From the NCBI GenBank assembly GCA_017542475.1, contig JAFXXD010000021.1, forward strand, positions 21,729 through 85,728: DNA of 64,000 nt, read 5' to 3'. Under the pieces are notes generated by a model, which saw only the letters and a list, made by a program, of their open reading frames with translations, did not search any database and had not been told where the DNA came from. The position numbers and the translations under genes are program-made. This DNA comes from Ruminococcus sp. Its GTDB lineage: Bacteria; Bacillota; Clostridia; Oscillospirales; Ruminococcaceae. Below, one piece after another: positions 44,967 through 52,821 of the stretch (position 1 is its first letter; the number at the start of each line of letters is the position of its first letter).

Positions 44967-46907
44967 TTATTCCTTTTCGAGCTGTGAAGCCGCGCCTATG
45001 AACAGCGGAACGTTGTTCTTGTCGAGTATCATATAAACGAAGGGCTTGTCGAGCTCAATGTGGACTTCCTTCTTCGGCACGGGCATAGCGCAGCCTGCCG
45101 CCATCATAACAGCAGTAACAGCTGCCGCCTTGACTCCCTTCTCCGTAACCTCAATGCGCGTCTTGTGGAGCACGTCGTCAATATAAAGTGCGGGAGCACC
45201 CTCTATGCTGAGGTCGTTTATCTTCGAGAAATCAGCCAGTCTCGGGTCAAACGCGCTCTCCATACCGAGCTTGGGGAGTATCTCCTTGAAAGAGGTATTG
45301 TAATTGTACTTGAACTTGGGTATCATTACGTACAGGTCAACTGTCTCGGGGTCCTCATACTCGGAAAGTCCCTCGAAGAGCTTCTCCGCATCGAGGTCAT
45401 TCACGTATTCAACGATGTCCTTCTCCTTGGGCATTATTCCCACGAACTTGTAGCTGCCGCCCGCGAACTCCTTGTCGAAGGCGTCGGCGTCACCGAGGTC
45501 GTAGTAGTGAGCCTCCTTGCTGTCCATTCTCTCGATCATATGCTCAACGCCGTCATAGTCGGTGAATGTACCTTCAGTCGTGGAATAATACGGTTCAGCC
45601 CAGTCATTCTCGAAATAGAGAGTATTGATGAGCATCATCATCATTATCTTCTCGTCGGTCGGGTCAAGGTCGCCCTTCTTTAAGAGAGAGGGTATCATAC
45701 CTCTTGTATTGTCGTTGACCCAGCTGTTCACGTCCTTGACAGTTGTGTCGTCAAACGGAGCCTTGTAAAGCTGAGCGTCGTAGTATTCGACATTCTTCTT
45801 GAGGAAGTCCTCATACACTGAGAACTTCGGGTCGTCCCTGAACCATATCGAATCCGCGAGGTAAAGCTTCTCGCGCTCGCCGTCGGGAAGATTGGCGATG
45901 TAGTACGCCATATAGTCGTTGATCTCGTCGATGGTCAGCCCGTTTCCGATGACCTTCTCCATTTCTTCAAGCGTCTTTCCGTCAGCACCGTTTGCTGTCA
46001 TGGCGAGAGCGGCAGAAATTGAGAGCGGTGAAAGAAGTGTATTCTTGTTCTCTGAGTTCTTCGGGTCGAAGCACTGTTTCAGGAGGCTTACGCCGAGGTT
46101 CATCTCCGCAGACGCAAACTTCTCGTCGGTCTCCTTGCCGTCGGAAAGGTCACCGCCTATTTCGGCGCACAGGTCAACGCTTCTGAGAGAGCCGACGGAA
46201 TTGAACTCCTTTGTTCTGCCGAGGACAAAGTCCATTACCTGTTCGAGGTCCTCCTCGTTGATTACGTCGTCCCTGTTGATGTCGGCATTGAGCTTCTGAG
46301 TCTCAGTAAGAGCCGCAGTATTCGTACCCGCGATCTCCATACGGTAGATAACGGTATCGAACGTGTCAACAACGCCGTCAGTGTTGATATCGCCGTAGAA
46401 CTGGATATAAGGCGAGCTGAGCGCCTCTATGCCGCAGAATTCGTAGGTGCACTCACGGTCAAACGGAAGATCGGTGCCGTTGTCGGAAGTACGGGAGCTC
46501 GTGTACTCATCAGCGGAGACAAGCGTCATATTGACTGTTATCTCGTTTCTTAAAAGCTTTGCAAAACCGCAGGTCTTAGCCCACATCGCCTCAGCTTCCT
46601 CTGTATCCATATACTTCTTCCCGTGCATAGGGTTGGAGATCTCAACACTGAACCTGTTATAATACGGTTCATACATATCGTAGACCTTCGGTGCAACAGT
46701 CATATCGATATATTCTTCACCGATCCGAACATCGACAATGTACACATCGAGGTCATACTCATACAGATCTCCCTCCTGACTTGAAGCCGCGGAAGCCGTA
46801 TACTTTTCAGCCGAGTTCAGCGAGCTGAATGTCCCGAACGTACCGAGAGCAAGAGAAAGGCTCAATACTCCCGCCGTAAGCTTTGACATCTTCTTAAACA
46901 TTCCCAT
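44967..46907 (-). CDS. secreted serpin (serine protease inhibitor) with internal dockerin
   Basis: The start MGMFKKMSKLTAG is chosen from AAGGAG 8 bases upstream. A signal peptide (about 1-40) and a unique region (about 45-165) precede a type-I dockerin at about 169-233 (DINTDGVVDTFD and DINRDDVINEED, the second loop slightly degenerate). A full serpin domain fills about 265-646. The reactive-loop hinge reads EKGVKAAAVTAVMM, and PFVYMILDKNNVPLFIG is the C-terminal serpin signature. Counting from the hinge puts the scissile bond near the AAGCAMP stretch, suggesting small or hydrophobic P1 and an elastase- or subtilisin-like target. Cellulosome-linked serpins with dockerins are known in some clostridia, and a role in protecting the enzyme complex from proteases is the accepted idea. 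Confidence 0.94.
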   Translation of the reverse strand: MGMFKKMSKLTAGVLSLSLALGTFGTFSSLNSAEKYTASAASSQEGDLYEYDLDVYIVDVRIGEEYIDMTVAPKVYDMYEPYYNRFSVEISNPMHGKKYMDTEEAEAMWAKTCGFAKLLRNEITVNMTLVSADEYTSSRTSDNGTDLPFDRECTYEFCGIEALSSPYIQFYGDINTDGVVDTFDTVIYRMEIAGTNTAALTETQKLNADINRDDVINEEDLEQVMDFVLGRTKEFNSVGSLRSVDLCAEIGGDLSDGKETDEKFASAEMNLGVSLLKQCFDPKNSENKNTLLSPLSISAALAMTANGADGKTLEEMEKVIGNGLTIDEINDYMAYYIANLPDGEREKLYLADSIWFRDDPKFSVYEDFLKKNVEYYDAQLYKAPFDDTTVKDVNSWVNDNTRGMIPSLLKKGDLDPTDEKIMMMMLINTLYFENDWAEPYYSTTEGTFTDYDGVEHMIERMDSKEAHYYDLGDADAFDKEFAGGSYKFVGIMPKEKDIVEYVNDLDAEKLFEGLSEYEDPETVDLYVMIPKFKYNYNTSFKEILPKLGMESAFDPRLADFSKINDLSIEGAPALYIDDVLHKTRIEVTEKGVKAAAVTAVMMAAGCAMPVPKKEVHIELDKPFVYMILDKNNVPLFIGAASQLEKE

Positions 46908-46954
46908 TGTTATCACTCCTTTTTTAAATATGTGTGATTCACCCCTGTAACCTT

Positions 46955-46983
46955 AGTATAGCCTCTTATCCACAAAATGTCAA
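46955..46983 (-). promoter_or_regulatory. promoter of the serpin gene
   Basis: On the minus strand TTGACA (46978-46983), 17 bp, TATACT (46955-46960). It separates serpin expression from the upstream vWA operon; I see no terminator for that operon here. Confidence 0.82.
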
Positions 46984-47009
46984 TAGGAGTTTATGAATTT
47001 ATGGTAAAT

Positions 47010-48212
47010 TTAACCGATTTCCTCTGCAAAGGGACTGTACAACAGACGGATGTCGTCAAAAAGCCCGCTTATCGCGTCAGATTGACAGAACCGCTCAACA
47101 GGTACAGCGCCGTCCTTGGTGAGGATACAGCCGTCCGTCTCGTTCAGATGTGTTACGAACAACGTCCGCTTAGCGGGGATATCGCACTCTGCAATGTCGT
47201 GGACTACTGCCGCTGTAAACTCCTCGGTGCTCCCGTGCGGAGCAAATCTCAGCGAGCCCTGCCACTCATTCCGCACATTGGTGCGGTCAGTGATACCGTA
47301 GGCGAGCGGGTCGAGCAGCCCCTCATACGGAAGCGGACCTGCTCCGTGGCGTGTCACATACGAACGCGTGACGTATATGACCTCAGTATCGGGGAGGCTC
47401 CCCTCTCCCGCTATTGAGCGGAGTATACGCGCAGGCTCATACAGTCCCGTGCGCGAGGTCGTGAGGTGCGGAGCATATTCGAGGTTGAACTCGTCGAGCA
47501 GAAGTCCCTGCGCCCCCTCGAAGATGACCTCGTCAAAGCCCGCGAGGAAGTCAGCCTCTCGGAGCTGAATTAAATCGGCATTGCGCGACATCTCCTCGGC
47601 GGCATTGCGCAATACAGACTCGCTGAACAGCATTTCACCGAGCTCACCTACCCTTCCGAGGTCAAGACCGAGCTCGGCGGTACGTTTCGGCGTATACTCA
47701 CGCGAGAGCTCCGAAAGCCTGTTATACAATGCCTCCGCGCTCCCGCCGACTACGTCCCCGAGACGGAGCGGGCACGTCTCCGAGCGCACCGCCGCCTCGT
47801 TTATACCCATTCCGCACGAGCCGTGCCGCCCGTCTCCGCGTGAGGCTTCGAGTATCATATTTATGAGCACGTCCCCGATATAGGTACATCGGCACAGTGG
47901 CGAAGCGTATATCGCGGGCACGCGTCCGCTGATACCGCGGAAGCCCTCAGTCTCCGACCCGAGCTTGAAAAGGTCGGGCATAAAGCTGTCCGCCCAGTAG
48001 GTGTCAAGCCCCCGAAAAGAAGCCGACGAGAGCTGTGAGAATACGAACCGAGCATCAGGCAGGTCAACAGTATGCCCCGCCTGAGCGCCGCCGTTGTGCC
48101 GCACGCAGACGGCAGACGATCCGCCGCGTACAGCCCCGAGCGCATAAGTATCGGTCGCAAGTCCCTTGCCCTCGTCGCCAAAGCTCTTGCCGATTATTAT
48201 TTTAGCCTGCAT
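47010..48212 (-). CDS. divergent adenylosuccinate-synthetase-like (PurA/PurZ superfamily) enzyme
   Basis: This protein of about 400 residues starts MQAKIIIGKSFGDEGKGLATD. The GDEGKG loop retains the catalytic Asp, NGGAQAGHTV retains the catalytic His, and EGAQGLLLDEFN and HGAGPLPYEG match PurA motifs. The usual TGRGIGPAY loop is replaced by GRHGSCGMGINEA. The GRxRR arginine motif of housekeeping PurA is replaced by TNVRNEWQGSLRFAP. It therefore probably ligates aspartate to a purine-like nucleotide, but not necessarily IMP. It overlaps the end of the second vWA gene by 11 bases and closes the operon. The ribosome site is weak, consistent with coupling; a TTG 24 bases upstream is an alternative start. 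Confidence 0.85.
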   Translation of the reverse strand: MQAKIIIGKSFGDEGKGLATDTYALGAVRGGSSAVCVRHNGGAQAGHTVDLPDARFVFSQLSSASFRGLDTYWADSFMPDLFKLGSETEGFRGISGRVPAIYASPLCRCTYIGDVLINMILEASRGDGRHGSCGMGINEAAVRSETCPLRLGDVVGGSAEALYNRLSELSREYTPKRTAELGLDLGRVGELGEMLFSESVLRNAAEEMSRNADLIQLREADFLAGFDEVIFEGAQGLLLDEFNLEYAPHLTTSRTGLYEPARILRSIAGEGSLPDTEVIYVTRSYVTRHGAGPLPYEGLLDPLAYGITDRTNVRNEWQGSLRFAPHGSTEEFTAAVVHDIAECDIPAKRTLFVTHLNETDGCILTKDGAVPVERFCQSDAISGLFDDIRLLYSPFAEEIG

Positions 48213-49113
48213 TATTCTTGGAAGTATCAAGCTCAATAGTGCACAGCGCTTTTGCTACGACATCTCTCGCCTCGCCGCTCCACTGAGAAACAGCCTGCTC
48301 CTTAGTCATTCCGCCGACCATCTGCATGAGCGATATCATCAGCTCCGCGAGGTAGTTTATCTTTTCCGAAGGGAGCACTGCATTGCGTCCGCTGATGAGC
48401 TTCTCCCACGTTTTGTACGCCATTTCAGTGCGAGAACCTGTAATAATGTGAAATATCTCATACTTACGGCTTGCCTCGGCGTAAAGCTCGACTGTCTTGC
48501 ATCCCTTCTCGGCCTTGTCGCTGAAAACACTGAGGATATCGCCCGCCGAGAGGATATCTTCCTGTCCCTCGTCGCAGACCTCATCGCCGATACAGAAAAT
48601 GAAGCCCTTCTTGCCGCGCTTCTCGTTGCAGTCGGTGGAGGTGTGCTTGAGCGCGAAATACCACACGAGCGAGTCGTAGCTGTATGGATTTCCGCCGCTG
48701 AGAGTGAATTCAAGCAGCTGCTCCACAACGCGGATATCAGCCTCAAACTGGGTTACCTGAAGTGCAGGACACTGCATGGACGAACTCGGCGATGTAAACG
48801 CCGCGCACATAATGTGCGGGTCGGTGACAGGACGCTTTTCGAGTATCATCGTAGCTGTCTTGTTCAGCGAGTTCTTCGCTATCTCCGCCGCAAGATATCC
48901 CATCGAGCCCGTGGAGTCAAAGCCGATGATTATAGGCGTGGATTCGGGCGAATCCTCGCTGTCGCGCGATTCGCGCATATTGATGAACTGCGGCAGATAC
49001 TTCTCGTTTACCTTGTTGCCGCTGAAAATATCATCAGCAGTAGATGATGCGCTGATGCCCCTGCTGTTTTTGAGCTTGTTCCAGTCAGCTGCACTGTAGC
49101 TTCCTCTTCCCAT
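48202..49113 (-). CDS. vWA-domain protein, second paralogue
   Basis: The 303-residue protein has no signal peptide. It begins MGRGSYSAADWNKLKNSRG and carries a vWA domain with MIDAS residues DSTGS at 66-70 (GFDSTGSMGYLAAEIA). Further metal-site candidates are the threonine in LQVTQFEADIRV and the Asp in FCIGDEVCDEG. It is clearly homologous to the gene 13 bases upstream, sharing NSLNK and SPESTP segments. Such proteins assemble metal-dependent complexes in the cytoplasm, as in Ter-type systems. Its partner may be the PurA-like or the zinc-ribbon protein of the same operon. Confidence 0.85.
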   Translation of the reverse strand: MGRGSYSAADWNKLKNSRGISASSTADDIFSGNKVNEKYLPQFINMRESRDSEDSPESTPIIIGFDSTGSMGYLAAEIAKNSLNKTATMILEKRPVTDPHIMCAAFTSPSSSMQCPALQVTQFEADIRVVEQLLEFTLSGGNPYSYDSLVWYFALKHTSTDCNEKRGKKGFIFCIGDEVCDEGQEDILSAGDILSVFSDKAEKGCKTVELYAEASRKYEIFHIITGSRTEMAYKTWEKLISGRNAVLPSEKINYLAELMISLMQMVGGMTKEQAVSQWSGEARDVVAKALCTIELDTSKNNAG

Positions 49114-49126
49114 TTGAATTACCTCC

Positions 49127-50032
49127 TCAGAATGAAATCGTATTATTATTGCTTATGTTTATGTATGCGAGCGACTTAGCCGCCGTCTCGGCTGCACGCT
49201 GCTCCACCGAAGCGAGTGCCTCGTTCGGGGTCCTGCCCTCGGCTACGGAAATGAGCGCGTATATAAGCTCCGACAGGCACGAGATGTCGCGCTTGTTTAT
49301 CGCTGCTACCCTCCCCCTCATAAGCGAGCACCAGTCCGCGAAAATGCGCTCGTCCTCGGGAGCGCCCTTATCAATGCAGATGTGAAAGACATTGTACATC
49401 TTCTCGGCTTTAGCAATGAGCTCCTCGTCCGAGAGGTCGTACTCGACTGTGTCGCCAAACACGCGGCTTATCTCACCGCGGGTCAGCGTCTTGTGGCAGC
49501 AGTCGTCGCCGATAGTTATGAGGATACCTTTTTTGTGACGCTTCTCAAAGCAGTCGGTACGGGTACGGTTCGCCGCAAAGTACCAAGCGAGGTTATAGGA
49601 TTCGCCGCCGTTACCTCCGCCTCCGCCTTCGAGACAGAGACTCGTCAGCTGCTTGATTATGCGTATGTCGCTCTCAAACTGCGTCACCTGCAAGGGCTTT
49701 TTGTCGGACTTGCAGTCGCCTATCGCACAGCACATCACCTGCGGACACAGTATCGGCTTGTTTTCGTAGATGTACATTATCGCCTTGTTCAGCGAATTCA
49801 GCGCAAGCTCCTCGGCAAGATAGCCCATTGAAGCTGTGACGTCGAAGCCGATGATAACGGGCGTGGATTCGGGCGAATCCTCGTTGTCGCGAGCCTCACG
49901 AACAACTCTGCTGAGGTTGGTCGGTATCTCTGCGGAACTATCCGACTTGAATATCTTCTCAGCTCTGCGCTCGCTGCCGAAGGAGCTTCTCAGCTTCGTC
50001 CAGTCGCTTGCGGTATAGCTTCCTCGTCCCAT
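49127..50032 (-). CDS. vWA-domain protein, first paralogue
   Basis: This 301-residue protein begins MGRGSYTASDWTKLRSSFG and has MIDAS residues DVTAS at 64-68 in GFDVTASMGYLAEELA, with LQVTQFESDIRI and ITIGDDCCHKT later. A glycine-rich insertion (LEGGGGGNGGES) lies in the middle where the paralogue has SGGNPYS. The conserved N-terminal MGRGSY segment before the vWA fold is shared by the pair and may be a docking peptide. It starts 3 bases after the zinc-ribbon gene stop. Confidence 0.85.
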   Translation of the reverse strand: MGRGSYTASDWTKLRSSFGSERRAEKIFKSDSSAEIPTNLSRVVREARDNEDSPESTPVIIGFDVTASMGYLAEELALNSLNKAIMYIYENKPILCPQVMCCAIGDCKSDKKPLQVTQFESDIRIIKQLTSLCLEGGGGGNGGESYNLAWYFAANRTRTDCFEKRHKKGILITIGDDCCHKTLTRGEISRVFGDTVEYDLSDEELIAKAEKMYNVFHICIDKGAPEDERIFADWCSLMRGRVAAINKRDISCLSELIYALISVAEGRTPNEALASVEQRAAETAAKSLAYINISNNNTISF

Positions 50033-50035
50033 AGA

Positions 50036-51001
50036 TCACCTCTTTCCGTATATCTGCTCGTCATCGGTATCCATAGTCACGAACCTGCGCTCGCCGTAGG
50101 ACTGTATGAGCACCTCGTCCCAATGGGCAAAATCATCGTAGGCGTTGCTCGCAGGAGCACTTCTGATGAAGTCAGCAAAGGGCTTCAGCAAATCGCCTGT
50201 CTCCCTGACATCACTTGCGCTCTCGAATCCGAGCACCTGCGCCGCGATACTGCGCAGAGAAACAAGGTTGTGGCGTGTCGTATATGTCACACCGCTGACG
50301 GTAGTGTTATTCGGCACGACCTTCCACCAGCTTCCGTAAAGGCTGGCAGTATGGTCGTAGGGGTCGATGTACACATCGTCTATGTCAAAATTTGTATGTA
50401 CAAGGCTGTTGTATTCGAGCACACAGCAGAGATTTTCCAGTCGGCTGACTATCCACGCCGTCTGTCTGCCGTCGAGCCTGCCGAAAAGTCTGAGAGGGTA
50501 CTCGTCCTCGCTTTTTTTCACCGCAAGCAGAGCAGAGCCGTCTGTGAGTCCGAAGCCGCCGCTTATCGTGGGAAAGAAGTCGGAAAGGGTCTTTGTATCG
50601 GCTGACGGGTAATCCAGCGAGGATACAGCCTTGCGGAATTTATCGGTAAAGGCTGCGTTCTGCGGGTCAAAGCGGAAAATGATGTTCTGCCTTGCGGTAT
50701 AGACGGTCGCGTCCCTGTCCCTGAAAACGTTCAGGCTCTTTATATCTATCTTTCTGCCGTCGGTGCACTCAAACACCTCCTCAGAGGCGCTGTTCCACAG
50801 CTCATCTGCGCGTACACGGCGCTCCTGACCTTCCTTGGAGAGTTTGAAAAATCCTCTCATACGCTCGTAGAAATCGCGGTAGTAATCGGTATCGCTGTGG
50901 TCGAGCACATACCGCGAGCGGCAGTACGGACAATGTGCTGTCGTGCCCGACGGGTCAATGACCATAGAAGCGCCGCAGCTCTTACACTCCAGAAATTTCA
51001 T
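50036..51001 (-). CDS. zinc-ribbon protein with degenerate protein-kinase-like domain
   Basis: The ATG at 51001 (MKFLECKSCGASM) follows GGAGGT. A zinc ribbon of CX2C-X14-CX2C form uses Cys6, 9, 24 and 27. The remaining 280 residues look like a reduced kinase fold: LVHTNFDIDDVYIDPYDHTASLYGSWW resembles the HxD catalytic loop and DFG region, but the catalytic Asp is replaced (H-T-N) and DFG is absent, so it is predicted to be a pseudokinase. It is the first gene of the four-gene operon. The kinase call is weak and rests on this one motif. Confidence 0.7.
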   Translation of the reverse strand: MKFLECKSCGASMVIDPSGTTAHCPYCRSRYVLDHSDTDYYRDFYERMRGFFKLSKEGQERRVRADELWNSASEEVFECTDGRKIDIKSLNVFRDRDATVYTARQNIIFRFDPQNAAFTDKFRKAVSSLDYPSADTKTLSDFFPTISGGFGLTDGSALLAVKKSEDEYPLRLFGRLDGRQTAWIVSRLENLCCVLEYNSLVHTNFDIDDVYIDPYDHTASLYGSWWKVVPNNTTVSGVTYTTRHNLVSLRSIAAQVLGFESASDVRETGDLLKPFADFIRSAPASNAYDDFAHWDEVLIQSYGERRFVTMDTDDEQIYGKR

Positions 51002-51034
51002 ATAACACCTCCGAATATGCGTTGTTATGGATTT

Positions 51035-51063
51035 ATTATATCTTTTTTCACCGAAAAAGTCAA
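51035..51063 (-). promoter_or_regulatory. promoter of the vWA/PurA-like operon
   Basis: On the minus strand TTGACT (51058-51063), 17 bp, TATAAT (51035-51040), about 35 bases before the start at 51001. Confidence 0.85.
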
Positions 51064-51090
51064 TAGAACTGCCGCGATCAATATACAAGA

Positions 51091-51119
51091 TTGACACAGG
51101 CTGCAAATTGTGATAATCT
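51091..51119 (+). promoter_or_regulatory. promoter of the GH16 gene
   Basis: TTGACA (51091-51096), 17 bp, TAATCT (51114-51119), divergent from the vWA operon promoter. Confidence 0.8.
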
Positions 51120-51152
51120 ATATTTGTAATGATAACATCAGGGAGTGATACA

Positions 51153-52571
51153 ATGATATATAAAAAGATTATTTCTGCGGCAGTATCCTTGCTCGCCGCT
51201 GCTGCCGCCTCTACCTGTATGCAGGCACTCTGCGCAGTAGATATGGACTATACCTCCGACGGAGCCGTTGACACCTTCGACCTTATCGCGGCGCGAAAGT
51301 CCGCCTCAAAGGAGGAACTGCAGCGCCTTAACGACTTCATTCTCGGCAAGCCTGTCACGAGCTCGGGCTACGCGCTGATATGGAGCGATGAATTCAACGG
51401 CGAGTCGCTTGATACCGACAAATGGTCGTTCGAGCTCGGCAACTGGAAGACTGACTCGAAGGGCAACTACATCACCAACGGCTGGGGCAACAACGAGCAG
51501 GAATTCTACACCGATAAAAACACCGCCGTCAGCGACGGCGTCCTCACTATAGCCGCACGAAGAGAAGACTACACAGACCCTGTCCAAGGCAGCTACGGGT
51601 ACACCTCCGCGAGGCTGAGCTCACAGTACAAGTTCTCGACCTGCGGCGGAAGAATAGAGGTTCGCGCACGCTGTGACAGCGGTAAGTCCCTGTGGCCCGC
51701 GATATGGATGCTCCCCGAGGACAGCGTCTATGGCGGCTGGGCGGCTTCGGGCGAAATTGACATAATGGAGGGCTGGGGCAGCACTCCCGAGAAGATATGC
51801 GGAACGATCCACTTCGGAGACATGTGGCCGAACAACACCTATCTCACCGCCGACTACAATTTCTCAGGCGGCGACTCCACCGAGAACTGGCACACCTACG
51901 CAGTCGAATGGGACAGCAACGAAATGCGCTGGTTCGTGGACGACGACCTCTACAGCACACAGACGGAATGGTACTCCGTCAACCGAGCTTACCCAGCGCC
52001 GTTCGACCAGAACTTCTACCTGCTGCTCAATCTTGCGGTCGGCGGACACTTCGACGGAATCGACGGAATTTATGCTGACCCAGACACGTTCGCAGACGGC
52101 GAGAAGCACTTCGACATCGACTACGTCCGCGTGTACAAGAAAAACGGCGACAACTTCGCTCCCACGCCCCAGACCTCGGCGGCTCTGTCACTCTACCGCG
52201 AAGGTGCGGAAGCAGGGCTCACCAACAAGGACGGCTGCTCCGTCGCGCACATCGTAACCGTCGGAGAGAAGCCCTACAGCGTTATGGGGCTACTTGAGGG
52301 TCAGCACGTTTCCGCTGACGAGGAGCACACGCTAAGCTTCACGGCTCAGTCAACCGCAGAACGCCCGATAACAGTCACAGTCGAGGACGCGCAGTACGAG
52401 CGATACCTTGACGAGACTATCATTGTAGGGACAGAACCCACCAAATACACATTCAAGGTCTCGTTTGGTACGGACATGGACGTGGACATCAAATTCCTGA
52501 TGGGGAAGGTCAGCGACGATGTACCGAGCACAGAGCACGATATCACGATGTCGGAGATAAGCTGGAAATAG
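51153..52571 (+). CDS. secreted GH16 beta-glucanase (laminarinase/lichenase type) with half dockerin
   Basis: The start MIYKKIISAAVS follows GGGAG; a signal peptide covers about residues 1-28. A shortened dockerin at about 30-67 shows one calcium loop (YTSDGAVDTFDLIAARK) and then a helix (LNDFILGKPV) without a second loop. The GH16 domain spans about 72-338 with the catalytic GEIDIMEGWG (Glu201, Asp203, Glu206). A C-terminal carbohydrate-binding-like beta-sandwich follows. Such enzymes cut beta-1,3 or mixed-linkage beta-glucans. Whether the half dockerin still binds a cohesin is unclear. Confidence 0.93.
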   Translation: MIYKKIISAAVSLLAAAAASTCMQALCAVDMDYTSDGAVDTFDLIAARKSASKEELQRLNDFILGKPVTSSGYALIWSDEFNGESLDTDKWSFELGNWKTDSKGNYITNGWGNNEQEFYTDKNTAVSDGVLTIAARREDYTDPVQGSYGYTSARLSSQYKFSTCGGRIEVRARCDSGKSLWPAIWMLPEDSVYGGWAASGEIDIMEGWGSTPEKICGTIHFGDMWPNNTYLTADYNFSGGDSTENWHTYAVEWDSNEMRWFVDDDLYSTQTEWYSVNRAYPAPFDQNFYLLLNLAVGGHFDGIDGIYADPDTFADGEKHFDIDYVRVYKKNGDNFAPTPQTSAALSLYREGAEAGLTNKDGCSVAHIVTVGEKPYSVMGLLEGQHVSADEEHTLSFTAQSTAERPITVTVEDAQYERYLDETIIVGTEPTKYTFKVSFGTDMDVDIKFLMGKVSDDVPSTEHDITMSEISWK

Positions 52572-52580
52572 TCACTTTTT

Positions 52581-52608
52581 TATCCCGCCGAACGATTCGG
52601 CGGGATAT
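52581..52608 (+). terminator. terminator of the GH16 gene
   Basis: TATCCCGCCGAA and TTCGGCGGGATA, a 12-bp perfect stem with a 3-base loop followed by TTTATT. Confidence 0.88.
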
Positions 52609-52660
52609 TTATTGCACCGCTCAAATCGCAATTTTTAATATGCCCGCCGCAAAAAATGAC

Positions 52661-52689
52661 TTGAAAAAATTGTTCGTACATGGTATTAT
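52661..52689 (+). promoter_or_regulatory. promoter of the esterase gene
   Basis: TTGAAA (52661-52666), 17 bp, TATTAT (52684-52689). It leaves an A+T-rich 5' leader of about 125 bases with a small GGGT-ATG-ACCC hairpin at about 52777-52787; no known riboswitch was recognised. Confidence 0.7.
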
Positions 52690-52821
52690 AGATTTAGGTT
52701 TATGTTATAACAAGTTTTCATTTTATTATTATGAAACTTTATATTAAAAAGAAATACAGAAAAAGAAAAAATAATTGGGTATGACCCGTAAGGGTTAAAT
52801 TATAGAAAAGGGAATTTTCCA

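Noticed and set aside
47010-48212. Annotation as ordinary purA
   Set aside because: Key GRxRR and TGRGIGPAY motifs are missing and the neighbourhood is not purine biosynthesis.
52690-52821. Riboswitch in the esterase leader
   Set aside because: Only a small GGGT/ACCC hairpin is visible and no known riboswitch consensus is matched.
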